DNA from: an uncultured Selenomonadales bacterium
GTDB taxonomy: Bacteria > Bacillota > Negativicutes > Acidaminococcales > Acidaminococcaceae
Direction of reading: 5' to 3'
Assembly: GCA_900315805.1 (NCBI GenBank)
Contig: ONAN01000009.1
Span: 1 to 54,286 of the forward strand
Length of the DNA stretch: 54,286 bases
Shown: positions 47,459 through 54,286 of the stretch, piece after piece
How positions within the stretch are numbered: position 1 is the first letter of the stretch
Layout of the letters: every line of letters begins with the position of its first letter
Program-made: the position numbers and the translations under genes
The notes under the pieces: generated by a model
The model's database searches: none
Told to the model about the DNA's origin: nothing
Seen by the model: only the letters and a program-made list of their open reading frames with translations

Positions 47459-47836
47459 ATGAAAGTATTGAAGGAGTTTGAATTTGACGCGGCCCATTAC
47501 CTGCCGAGCTACAACGGCAAATGCGAACACCTGCACGGCCACACGTACCGCCTCGTGGTCATGGTGGAAGGCCGCCCCGACGGCGAAGGCATGGTCATGG
47601 ACTTCACGAAACTGAAACACACGGTGCAGGATCTCGTCCTGTCCCGCCTGGACCATCACCTGCTGAACGACCTGCTGCCCAATCCGAGCGCCGAAAACAT
47701 CGCCATCTGGATCTGGAACGAGCTGGCCGGTCCGTTGTCCGGCCCGAACCACCGCCTCTGCGAAGTGCAGGTCTGGGAAACCCGGACGAGCGGCTGCATC
47801 TACAACGGCGAATTTTACGAGGGGGAACTATGCTGA
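47459..47836 (+). CDS. QueD/PTPS homologue with CExxHGH motif, possible FolB bypass enzyme
   Basis: A 125-residue enzyme of the 6-pyruvoyl-tetrahydropterin synthase family. Zinc is held by His in FDAAHYL and the two His of the HGH. The active-site motif reads C-E-H-L-H-G-H: it has both the Cys of QueD (CxxxHGH) and the Glu of the folate-type PTPS-III (ExxHGH), the combination described as PTPS-I/III, able to make both the queuosine precursor and 6-hydroxymethyl-dihydropterin. Its place directly before folE2 (7-base overlap), folP and folK, with no folB, supports a folate role. The rest (MDFTKLKHTVQDLV, RLDHHLLND) is normal. Confidence 0.88.
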   Translation: MKVLKEFEFDAAHYLPSYNGKCEHLHGHTYRLVVMVEGRPDGEGMVMDFTKLKHTVQDLVLSRLDHHLLNDLLPNPSAENIAIWIWNELAGPLSGPNHRLCEVQVWETRTSGCIYNGEFYEGELC

Positions 47837-48606
47837 AAGATGTACAGTCCGAACAGGACACGCGGAACATTCCGCTCAAACGCGTCGGCATCAAGGACCT
47901 GCGCTGGCCCCTGACCCTGCGCGACCGCCAGAACGGGAAGCAGCACACCGTGGCCCGCGTCTCCCTGGCCGTCAACCTGCCCCGGGACCTGCGCGGCACG
48001 CATATGAGCCGCTTCGTGCAGTGCCTCAAAAAGCTCGACGTCGTGAACCTCTCCGCCCTGGAAGAAGTCCTGGACGACCTGAAGCAAAGTCTGGAGGCGG
48101 ACAGCGCCTACATGCGCCTCACCTTCCCGTACTTCATCGAGAAGAAAGCCCCCGTCAGCGGCCTGACGTCGCTCATGGACCTCAACTGCACCTTCACCAT
48201 GGAAAAGGGCGACACGTTCCGCCAGCGCGTGAAGGTCGAAGTGCCGGTCCAGACCCTGTGCCCCTGCTCGAAGGAGATCAGCGACTACGGGGCCCACAAC
48301 CAGCGCGCCACGGCGTCACTGGAAATCGAAATGTCCGAATTCATCTGGATCGAGGAACTGGCCGAAATGGCGGACGCCGGCGCCAGCTCGCCCGTCTACG
48401 GGCTGCTGAAGCGCCCCGATGAAAAGTTCGTGACGGAACACGCTTACGAGAATCCCCGCTTCGTCGAAGACGCCGTGCGGGAAATCGCCCTGCGGCTGGA
48501 GAAGGACCGGCGCGTCACGTGGTACCGCGTGACCGTGGAGAGCATGGAAAGCATCCACAACCACAACGCCTTTGCCACCGTGGAAAAAGGCTGGATGAAC
48601 GAGTGA
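47830..48606 (+). CDS. folE2: GTP cyclohydrolase IB
   Basis: A 258-residue enzyme that turns GTP into dihydroneopterin triphosphate, the common start of folate and queuosine synthesis. It belongs to the zinc-independent type IB: the metal/active-site stretch is VQTLCPCSKEISDYGAHNQR with the catalytic Cys, plus the Glu-rich end (ESMESIHNHNAFA). ATG 47830 overlaps the end of the queD-like gene. FolE2 can use several metals, an advantage under zinc limitation. Confidence 0.95.
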   Translation: MLKDVQSEQDTRNIPLKRVGIKDLRWPLTLRDRQNGKQHTVARVSLAVNLPRDLRGTHMSRFVQCLKKLDVVNLSALEEVLDDLKQSLEADSAYMRLTFPYFIEKKAPVSGLTSLMDLNCTFTMEKGDTFRQRVKVEVPVQTLCPCSKEISDYGAHNQRATASLEIEMSEFIWIEELAEMADAGASSPVYGLLKRPDEKFVTEHAYENPRFVEDAVREIALRLEKDRRVTWYRVTVESMESIHNHNAFATVEKGWMNE

Positions 48607-48614
48607 GGGAGACC

Positions 48615-49799
48615 ATGCTGTATGTAATCTGCCAGGACGCCCTGGAGCGCGAAATCGCGCAGCTGGGCGTCTATAAACCGAGTATCGCCATACTGGCTGC
48701 CAAAGGCCGCGTGACGCCCCTCAAGGTGACGGGCGTGCGGACCCCGGCAGCCAATATCATCAAGCAGGAAATGCTCGCTGCCGGCGGCGACTGCGCCACG
48801 CCGGGCACGACCATCACCTGCGCCGTGCCCCGGGTCGACATCATCCTGCTGGGCGGGCGCAAGCAGTACGACATCCTGCTCTATAAACTGAAACAGATGC
48901 CCTATTTCGGCATTCCGGACATCGTCCGGGAACTGGAAGGGTATTTGGGCCGCCAGCCCAAGTGCACGGTCCTGGCCGACGGACGCCGGCTGACCTATGA
49001 GCAGATGGCCGTCATGGGCATCATCAATGTGACGCCCGATTCCTTTTACGCGGGCTCGCGCCGCCAGGGGACGGACGCCGTCCTCGTCCAGGCGGAACAG
49101 ATGCTCGCCGACGGGGCGGCCGTCCTGGATATCGGCGGCGAATCGACCCGGCCCGGTTCCGACCCCGTCACGGCGGAAGAGGAACGGCGCCGCGTGCTGC
49201 CTGCCGTGGAAGCCGTCAAACGGCATTTCCCCGAGGCCGTCGTATCCGTTGACACCTACCGCGCGGCCCTGGCCCGGGACGCCATGGCCTGCGGCGGCGA
49301 CATCATCAACGACATCAGCGCCATGCAGGCCGACGACGGCATGCTGTCCGCCGTCGTGGACACCGGGGCGCCGATCATTTTAATGCACATGCGCGGCGTG
49401 CCCAAGAACATGCAGACCCAGTGCCATTACGACAACGTGGTGCAGGAAGTGGCAACGTACCTGCTGGAGCGCGCGCGGCTGCTGCAGGAACAGGGCGTCG
49501 GCCCCGACAAGGTCATCCTGGATCCGGGCATCGGCTTCGCCAAGGACAAGGACCAGAACCTGCAGCTCATCCAGGGCCTGGAAGCCCTGACAGGCACGGC
49601 CTATCCCGTGCTCATGGCGGCCTCGCGCAAGACCGTCATCGGCCAGGTGCTGGGCGGCCTGCCCGCGGAAGAGCGGCTCGAAGGGACCCTGGCCATCTCG
49701 GCGGCATCGGTCTGGGCCGGCGCCGACATGGTCCGTGTCCACGATGTCAAAGAGAATGTGCGGCTCGTCCGGATGCTCGAAGCCATCCGCCGGGCCTGA
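48615..49799 (+). CDS. folP: dihydropteroate synthase with long N-terminal extension
   Basis: A 394-residue protein. The catalytic DHPS domain covers residues about 130-390: MGIINVTPDSF (134-144) binds metal and pterin phosphate, DIGGESTRPGSD is the second signature, and LDPGIGFAKD and AASRKTVIG bind the pterin. Before it lies an unexplained 125-residue region (starting MLYVICQDALEREIAQLGVY, then TPGTTITCAVPRVDIILLGG), so the protein is over 100 residues longer than E. coli FolP. ATG 48615 follows the folE2 stop by eight bases. The reaction joins 4-aminobenzoate to hydroxymethyl-dihydropterin diphosphate. Confidence 0.93.
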   Translation: MLYVICQDALEREIAQLGVYKPSIAILAAKGRVTPLKVTGVRTPAANIIKQEMLAAGGDCATPGTTITCAVPRVDIILLGGRKQYDILLYKLKQMPYFGIPDIVRELEGYLGRQPKCTVLADGRRLTYEQMAVMGIINVTPDSFYAGSRRQGTDAVLVQAEQMLADGAAVLDIGGESTRPGSDPVTAEEERRRVLPAVEAVKRHFPEAVVSVDTYRAALARDAMACGGDIINDISAMQADDGMLSAVVDTGAPIILMHMRGVPKNMQTQCHYDNVVQEVATYLLERARLLQEQGVGPDKVILDPGIGFAKDKDQNLQLIQGLEALTGTAYPVLMAASRKTVIGQVLGGLPAEERLEGTLAISAASVWAGADMVRVHDVKENVRLVRMLEAIRRA

Positions 49800-49866
49800 G
49801 AGACAAATACTGTCGTGACGGCACTGTGACATCGGCTTGATGCCGCCATGACACAATGGAGAGACT

Positions 49867-51537
49867 ATGGCTATCTACATCGCCCTGGGTTCGAACCTGG
49901 GCAACAAGGAAGAAAACTTAAAGAAGGCACTGGCCCTGCTGCCGGGCAAAGGCGTCCACCCTGTCCAGGTGGCGCCTTTTCTGACGACGGCCCCGTACGG
50001 GGTCACGGACCAGCCGGACTTTCTGAACACCGCGGCCCGCGTGGAAACGCGGCTGGGCCCGGAAGAACTGCTGCAGGCCCTGCTGGCCGTGGAGCAGGAA
50101 ATGGGCCGCGTGCGCCGGCGCCACTGGGGCGAGCGCAACATCGACCTGGACCTGCTGCTCTATGACGACCGGGTCCTGGACCTGCCGGATCTGAAACTGC
50201 CCCACCCGGACATGCAGAACCGCGCCTTCGTGCTGGAACCGCTGGCCCGCATCGCGCCGGATGCCGTCCATCCCGTCCTGGGCAAGACCATTGCGGCCTT
50301 GTGGGCGGAACTGCAGCAGCGCCAGCTGGCGGACCGCATGCTGGAACGCTTCCGCCGTTACGTGCAGATTCCGACGGCTTCGGATCCGGATTCCACCGCG
50401 TTCCCCAGCACGGCAAAGCAGCTCGTCCTGGCCAAGGCACTGCGGCAGGAACTGCAGGACCTGGGCCTGGCGAAAGTACGCCTCACGGAATACGGCTATG
50501 TGCTCGCCGAACTGCCGGCCAACACGGACGAGGCGGTGCCGGTCACCGGCCTCATCGCCCACATGGACACGAGCAGCGAAGCCGCGGACACGGACATCGA
50601 CCTGCAGGTGCACCGCCATTACGACGGCGGCGTCCTGCCCCTGGGCGGCGGGCGGACCCTCGATCCGGCCGTCTTCCCGGAACTGAAACGCTATATCGGC
50701 CAGACGCTCCTCACGTCGGACGGCACGACCCTCATCGGCGCCGACGACAAGGCGGGCCTCTGCGGCATCGTCACGGCCTGCGAATGGTTCCTGCAGCATC
50801 CCGGCGTGCCCCACGGCCGCGTGCTCCTGGCCTTCACGCCCGACGAGGAAACGGGCCGCGGCACGGAACACTTCCCCCTGGACGAATTTCCTGCCGATTT
50901 CGCCTACACCGTCGACGGCGGCGGGGCAGGGGAACTCAACTACGAAACCTTCAACGCCTGCAACGTGACGGTCCGCTTCCACGGCGTCAGCGTCCATCCC
51001 GGCTCGGCCAAACACAAGATGAAGAACGCCGTGACCCTCTGCGCCCAGTTCCAGCTGGCCCTGCCACGGGGCGAGGCGCCGGAATACACGGAAGGCCGCG
51101 AAGGCTTCTACCACTGCATGCGCGTTCAGGGCGGCGTCGACGAAGTGCGCCTCGACATGATCGTCCGCGACCATGACAAGGCCGTCCTGGCCCACCGGAA
51201 AGATGTCCTGCGTGCCCTTGCGGAAAGTTTCAACAAGGAATACGGCGCCGGTTCCGTGGAGCTGGAACTGGACGACGTGTACAGCAACATGAAGGAATAC
51301 ATTCTGCCGGTGTACGAAATCGTGGAACGGGCGGAAAAAGCCTACCGGGCGGCCGGCGTCGAACCGGACATCGTCCCCGTGCGGGGCGGTACGGACGGGT
51401 CGCTGCTCTCGGCCCGGGGCCTGCCGTGCCCGAATCTGTTCACGGGCGGCCACAACTTCCACGGACCCTATGAATATATCCCCCTGGAATCACTGGCCCT
51501 GCAGGCCCGCATGCTCGTGGAGCTGCTCAAGGCCTGA
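49867..51537 (+). CDS. FolK-PepT fusion: hydroxymethyldihydropterin pyrophosphokinase plus tripeptidase T
   Basis: One 556-residue frame with two complete enzymes. Residues 1-150 are HPPK (FolK): IALGSNLGNKEENLKKAL and RHWGERNIDLDLLLYDD, with catalytic Asp93 and Asp95. From residue 155, ADRMLERFRRYVQIPTASD is the normal beginning of peptidase T, followed by the zinc residues His232/Asp234 (AHMDTS), GADDKAG at 291-297, EE 327-328 (TPDEETGRG), Asp350 and the final His in GGHNFHGP. There is no stop, linker or internal ribosome site at the junction. HPPK activates the pterin for FolP; PepT trims tripeptides. A gene fusion by stop loss is the simplest reading. Confidence 0.92.
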   Translation: MAIYIALGSNLGNKEENLKKALALLPGKGVHPVQVAPFLTTAPYGVTDQPDFLNTAARVETRLGPEELLQALLAVEQEMGRVRRRHWGERNIDLDLLLYDDRVLDLPDLKLPHPDMQNRAFVLEPLARIAPDAVHPVLGKTIAALWAELQQRQLADRMLERFRRYVQIPTASDPDSTAFPSTAKQLVLAKALRQELQDLGLAKVRLTEYGYVLAELPANTDEAVPVTGLIAHMDTSSEAADTDIDLQVHRHYDGGVLPLGGGRTLDPAVFPELKRYIGQTLLTSDGTTLIGADDKAGLCGIVTACEWFLQHPGVPHGRVLLAFTPDEETGRGTEHFPLDEFPADFAYTVDGGGAGELNYETFNACNVTVRFHGVSVHPGSAKHKMKNAVTLCAQFQLALPRGEAPEYTEGREGFYHCMRVQGGVDEVRLDMIVRDHDKAVLAHRKDVLRALAESFNKEYGAGSVELELDDVYSNMKEYILPVYEIVERAEKAYRAAGVEPDIVPVRGGTDGSLLSARGLPCPNLFTGGHNFHGPYEYIPLESLALQARMLVELLKA

Positions 51538-51568
51538 CCAGGGCACACAACAGAACATCGCAAAACGC

Positions 51569-51607
51569 AAAAAGGGTGTTCCCGCTGCACTGCGGGAACA
51601 CCCTTTT
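51569..51607. terminator. bidirectional terminator
   Basis: AAAAGGGTGTTCCCGC-TGCACT-GCGGGAACACCCTTTT, a 16-bp perfect stem between converging genes. Confidence 0.9.
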
Positions 51608-51625
51608 GGTATTTGTAAGGCCAGA

Positions 51626-51868
51626 TTACTTCTTTTCGCCTTCGTATTCAGCGATGCAGGCATTCAGGTCCTCAATCAGGGCCGGAACGTCGAGGCCGTG
51701 TGCGCCGGCGCCTTCGCCGATCGTTTCGAAGCTGGAAGCCATGCAGCCGATGCAGCCCAGGCCGTATTCGGCAAAGACCTGCATGATTTCCGGATGAGCC
51801 TGTACGGCCGCGATGATGTTCGTGTCAGCCGTGATCTTTTCTACTTTTTTTGCGTCGTTCATTTCCAT
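51626..51868 (-). CDS. DUF1858 family redox-disulfide protein
   Basis: An 80-residue protein with the DUF1858 pattern: KITADTNIIAAVQAHPEIMQ, then VFAEYGLGCIGCMASSFETI with the C-x-x-C pair, and GLDVPALIEDLNACIAEYE. The family is known as hybrid-cluster-protein-associated or redox-disulfide domain. ATG 51868 has GAGGTG six bases upstream; a GTG at 51877 would add three residues. A TATAAT lies upstream on the minus strand. It may sense or carry thiol redox state; function otherwise unknown. Confidence 0.8.
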   Translation of the reverse strand: MEMNDAKKVEKITADTNIIAAVQAHPEIMQVFAEYGLGCIGCMASSFETIGEGAGAHGLDVPALIEDLNACIAEYEGEKK

Positions 51869-51936
51869 ATCGTTCACCTCGTCTATTCATATGCTGTGAT
51901 TTTCTCTGCAGCCTTCTGCACAGAATCAGTGCAATC

Positions 51937-51965
51937 ATTATATCACCGGTTGCCGAAAAGGGAAA
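51937..51965 (-). promoter_or_regulatory. promoter of the DUF1858 gene
   Basis: On the minus strand TGATATAAT (extended -10, 51937-51942) with a weak TTTCCC 17 bp upstream. Confidence 0.4.
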
Positions 51966-52023
51966 GGGAAGGCGGAAGGTCTTCCGGCGGATTTCAAACT
52001 AAATTCATTTTTTGTTCGGAGAA

Positions 52024-52053
52024 AAATTTTTTTGCGGACGGAAATTTTTTTGC
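52024..52053 (+). repeat. direct repeat AAATTTTTTTGC, 18-bp period
   Basis: Two identical 12-base copies at 52024-52035 and 52042-52053 in the otherwise empty AT-rich stretch 51966-52184, ahead of the mraZ promoter. They could be an upstream activating A/T-tract element or nothing. Confidence 0.4.
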
Positions 52054-52184
52054 AATTTGTAGGTACACCATATATAGATATGAAAAATACATCGTATTCT
52101 AGATGTTGCGAATTGCCGGAAAACGGACCGGTCAAAGTGGTCCTTTTCCGCCTGTCATGGGAGGTTGCAGGGGGTGCCGAGCTA

Positions 52185-52213
52185 TTGCAAAATCCCCCTT
52201 TCAACGGTATAAT
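52185..52213 (+). promoter_or_regulatory. dcw cluster promoter (mraZ)
   Basis: TTGCAA at 52185-52190, 17-bp spacer, TATAAT at 52208-52213. Confidence 0.8.
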
Positions 52214-52222
52214 TGTAAAAAA

Positions 52223-52248
52223 GTGGTGAAAAGTGGGGAAAAGAGGTG
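52223..52248 (+). promoter_or_regulatory. three MraZ boxes with 10-bp period
   Basis: GTGGTG (52223), GTGGGG (52233) and GAGGTG (52243), each followed by GAA or AA, spaced exactly 10 bp, just past the transcription start. MraZ binds such G-rich direct repeats and represses its own operon; the last copy doubles as the ribosome site of mraZ. Confidence 0.7.
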
Positions 52249-52255
52249 GAACGAA

Positions 52256-52684
52256 ATGTTGTTGGGCGAATTCGAGCACTCCCTGGATGACAAGGGACGT
52301 TTGTTCATCCCTGCCAAACTGCGCGACGCGCTCGGCAAGCATTTCTACCTCTGCAAAGGCTTCGACGGCTGCCTCATGGTCTACGACGAAGCGTCGTGGC
52401 AGCGGTTTACGGAGAAACTGAACAACCTCTCCATGGGGTTGAAGAAAAACCGCGACCTGAAACGTTTCTTCTTTTCCGGAGCTTCCGATGTGAGCTGCGA
52501 CAAGCAGGGCAGGGTCCTGCTGGCGTCGAACCTGCGGCGTTACGCGGGCATCGACAAAGATGTCGTCATCATCGGCGTCGGCGACAAGGCTGAAATCTGG
52601 GCCGCCGCCAAGTGGCAGGAAAAGGACCGCATGGCCGACCAGGAAATGGCCGAGGAAATGGAAGACCTGGACCTGGATATCTGA
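52256..52684 (+). CDS. mraZ: transcriptional regulator MraZ
   Basis: A 142-residue ring-forming DNA-binding protein, first gene of the division and cell wall cluster. Two SpoVT-AbrB-like repeats are visible: [20 protein letters not shown] and then [20 protein letters not shown], each with the D-x-x-G-R signature. A purely acidic tail ends it ([10 protein letters not shown]). GAGGTGG precedes the ATG at 52256 and overlaps the last MraZ box. rsmH follows after 14 bases. Confidence 0.96.
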   Translation: MLLGEFEHSLDDKGRLFIPAKLRDALGKHFYLCKGFDGCLMVYDEASWQRFTEKLNNLSMGLKKNRDLKRFFFSGASDVSCDKQGRVLLASNLRRYAGIDKDVVIIGVGDKAEIWAAAKWQEKDRMADQEMAEEMEDLDLDI

Positions 52685-52698
52685 GGAAGGGGCAGCGT

Positions 52699-53631
52699 AT
52701 GGAATTCTCCCATGTCAGCGTATTGCTGCAGGAAAGCGTGGACTGGATCGTCACGGATCCCGACGGCATCTATGTGGACTGCACCCTCGGCGGTGCCGGC
52801 CATTCCCATGCCATCGCGTCGCGGCTGCATCCGGACGGCTGGCTCATCGGCATCGACCAGGATGACGAAGCCCTGGCCGCCGCCAGGGAACGGCTGGCCG
52901 ACGTGCCCTGCCGCGTCTCCATCGTAAAATCCAACTTTAAAAACTTACTGCAGGTCCTGCGGGAGCTGCACATCGATACAGTGAACGGCGTGTTTTTCGA
53001 CCTGGGGGTCTCGTCCCACCAGCTGGACACGCCGGAACGGGGGTTCTCCTATATGCACGACGGTCCCCTGGACATGCGTATGGACCAGGAAAACCCCAAG
53101 ACGGCCGCACAGGTCGTCAACACCTACTCCGAAGCTGACCTGGCCGGCGTCATCTGGCGCTACGGCGAGGAACGGTGGGCGAAACGGATCGCCCAGTTCA
53201 TCGTGGCGGAGCGGAAACAGCATCCGATAGAAACCACGGGGGAACTGGTCACGGTCATCAAGAAGGCCATTCCGAAGGGAGCCCGGGAAGACGGTCCTCA
53301 TCCCGCGAAGCGTACTTTCCAGGCTCTCCGTATTGAAGTCAACGACGAGTTGAACATCCTGGACCAGGTGGTGGAGGATGCGGTCTCGGTCCTCAAACCG
53401 GGCGGCCGCATCGGCGTCATCACCTTCCAGTCTCTGGAAGACCGCATCATCAAACAGAAACTGGCGCAGCTGCACCGCGGCTGCATCTGCCCGCCGCACA
53501 TGCCCTGTGTGTGCGGACGCAAACCCGTCATCGGCAAACCGGGCAAACTGGATCCGGGACGGGACGAAGTGGAACGTAACCCGCGGGCCCGGAGCGCGCG
53601 GCTCCGGTTCGCGGAAAAGCTCGGCAAATGA
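52699..53631 (+). CDS. rsmH: 16S rRNA (cytosine(1402)-N4)-methyltransferase
   Basis: A 310-residue enzyme (MraW) that methylates C1402 in the decoding centre. The start is [32 protein letters not shown] binds [23 protein letters not shown] and [20 protein letters not shown] [15 protein letters not shown] are the other family blocks, and [10 protein letters not shown] adds a Cys cluster near the end. GGAAGGGG stands upstream of the ATG at 52699. ftsL follows. Confidence 0.96.
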   Translation: MEFSHVSVLLQESVDWIVTDPDGIYVDCTLGGAGHSHAIASRLHPDGWLIGIDQDDEALAAARERLADVPCRVSIVKSNFKNLLQVLRELHIDTVNGVFFDLGVSSHQLDTPERGFSYMHDGPLDMRMDQENPKTAAQVVNTYSEADLAGVIWRYGEERWAKRIAQFIVAERKQHPIETTGELVTVIKKAIPKGAREDGPHPAKRTFQALRIEVNDELNILDQVVEDAVSVLKPGGRIGVITFQSLEDRIIKQKLAQLHRGCICPPHMPCVCGRKPVIGKPGKLDPGRDEVERNPRARSARLRFAEKLGK

Positions 53632-53677
53632 CCGGCAGACAAGATATACAGGCAAGGAACGGATGGAGAGATAGTTT

Positions 53678-54082
53678 ATGCTAGCACGTAAATATGATTA
53701 CTCGGCACAATGGGCGGCAGCGCCCCAGACAGCACCGGAACCACGGCGACGGGAACGGCCGTATGTGGTACCCGGCGACCGCATCGAGCGGGCTAAAAGA
53801 GCAGCCCACCGGCGTGACAGGCTCCTCGTACGCCGCATCCTCGTGACGGCGCTCCTCATTTTCGGCATCTACACGCTCCTCGTCTTCCAGAACGCGACCC
53901 TGACCAGCGCCGGCTTCCAGCTGGAAGCGCTGCAGGCCAAGGAAGCGCAGCTGATGGCGAAGAACTCCGAACTGAAAATCGAGGTGGACGGCCTCAAAGG
54001 GCCGGAGCGGATCACGTCCTTCGCGGAAAAACAGCTGGGTATGAGTGTGGCGCGCAGCAACATTTACGTAAAAGTTAAATAA
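53678..54082 (+). CDS. ftsL: cell division protein FtsL-like
   Basis: A 134-residue protein with a basic cytoplasmic N-terminus (ERAKRAAHRRDRLLVRR), a single membrane helix (ILVTALLIFGIYTLLVF, about residues 54-70), and a periplasmic coiled coil with leucine-zipper spacing (LEALQAKEAQLMAKNSELKI), ending KQLGMSVARSNIYVKVK. The layout and position after rsmH in the dcw cluster fit FtsL, the bitopic partner of DivIC/FtsB in the divisome; sequence similarity in this family is always low. GGAGAG precedes the ATG at 53678. Confidence 0.85.
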   Translation: MLARKYDYSAQWAAAPQTAPEPRRRERPYVVPGDRIERAKRAAHRRDRLLVRRILVTALLIFGIYTLLVFQNATLTSAGFQLEALQAKEAQLMAKNSELKIEVDGLKGPERITSFAEKQLGMSVARSNIYVKVK

Positions 54083-54102
54083 CACGAAGGCAATCATCCA
54101 AA

Positions 54103-54148
54103 CATGCAGCCCGCTGTTGTGCCGGTTCCGGCGTGACAGGGGCTGCAT
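54103..54148. other. long hairpin between ftsL and the next division gene
   Basis: CATGCAGCCC (54103-54112) pairs with GGGCTGCATG (54139-54148), and the inner part continues as CTGT..ACAG and GCCGG-TT-CCGGC, making one nearly continuous stem. The following TTCCATTTTA is a poor U-tract, so it may be a weak terminator, an mRNA-stabilising stem or a processing site. Confidence 0.5.
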
Positions 54149-54279
54149 GTTCCATTTTACGGGTCACCGCCGCCGTTGAACTTGCGGTTTGTAATGTGAT
54201 AAAACATATGTTACAGAAATAAAAAGAAAAAAGAGAGAGCATTTGTTACAATAGGTTTAACCCAAAACCAAAAAATAAC

Positions 54280-54286
54280 AAGGAGG
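54280..54286 (+). promoter_or_regulatory. ribosome binding site of the next gene (outside the window)
   Basis: The window ends in AAGGAGG after an A-rich stretch with a TACAAT at 54247-54252, so a gene, by dcw order a penicillin-binding protein, should begin a few bases beyond the edge. Confidence 0.5.

Overview
The window reads as a GC-rich chromosome segment from a Negativicutes bacterium (Firmicutes with a Gram-negative type envelope), most likely an Acidaminococcaceae-like gut anaerobe. This is inference from gene content: a FapR/PlsX/FabH-D-G-F set with FabK, FolE2, strictly anaerobic-style radical SAM and DUF1858 redox proteins, MaoC-type half-enzymes, a LarA-type nickel enzyme and peptide or amino-acid uptake genes. 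I cannot name the species from the sequence alone.

Layout. 1-3500 is an AT-rich accessory island (small membrane protein, free-standing small RNA, Fic AMPylase with an operator array, two unknown genes and an XRE regulator) ending at the 3' end of ssrA (tmRNA, 3563-3914, minus). 4044-16706 is core-like metabolism: Mrp, thioesterase, TetR, a radical SAM protein, a two-subunit MaoC hydratase, an exported protein, an esterase plus LarA-like pair, a thioredoxin-like protein, and a four-gene minus-strand operon (malate/lactate dehydrogenase-like, fumarase/aspartase-superfamily lyase, zinc secondary alcohol dehydrogenase, CobW-type GTPase). 16861-17599 has a small ribbon-helix-helix-like gene and tRNA-Val(CAC).

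17739-21545 is a degraded prophage lying behind the tRNA. It keeps a chimeric portal gene broken by deletions and a series of orphan C-terminal modules and small genes resembling toxin-tail/immunity cassettes. Its right end runs into a hydrolase gene that has lost its signal peptide. 21538-28972 carries two alpha/beta hydrolases, an iron alcohol dehydrogenase, an 18-codon fossil of a short-chain dehydrogenase, a TPR protein, BrnQ, TyrS, a free-standing DnaA-domain-I-like protein and a 47-residue membrane protein. 29109-34937 has GNAT, DUF1638, tRNA-Pro(CGG), RsmD, CoaD, a coiled-coil protein, TmcAL, YceD and RpmF.

35046-42905 is the fatty-acid operon: a consensus promoter with a FapR box, then fapR-plsX-fabH-fabD-fabG-acpP, a terminator, fabK-fabF-rnc. 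42989-51537 holds a radical SAM protein, an EamA transporter, a metallo-hydrolase, a cell-wall glucosaminidase, TrmL and a folate cluster: a QueD homologue with the CExxHGH motif, FolE2, a long FolP and an in-frame FolK-PepT fusion. No folB is seen there, and the QueD variant could fill that step. 51626-54286 is a DUF1858 protein and the start of the dcw cell-division cluster (mraZ with three 10-bp-spaced MraZ boxes, rsmH, ftsL).
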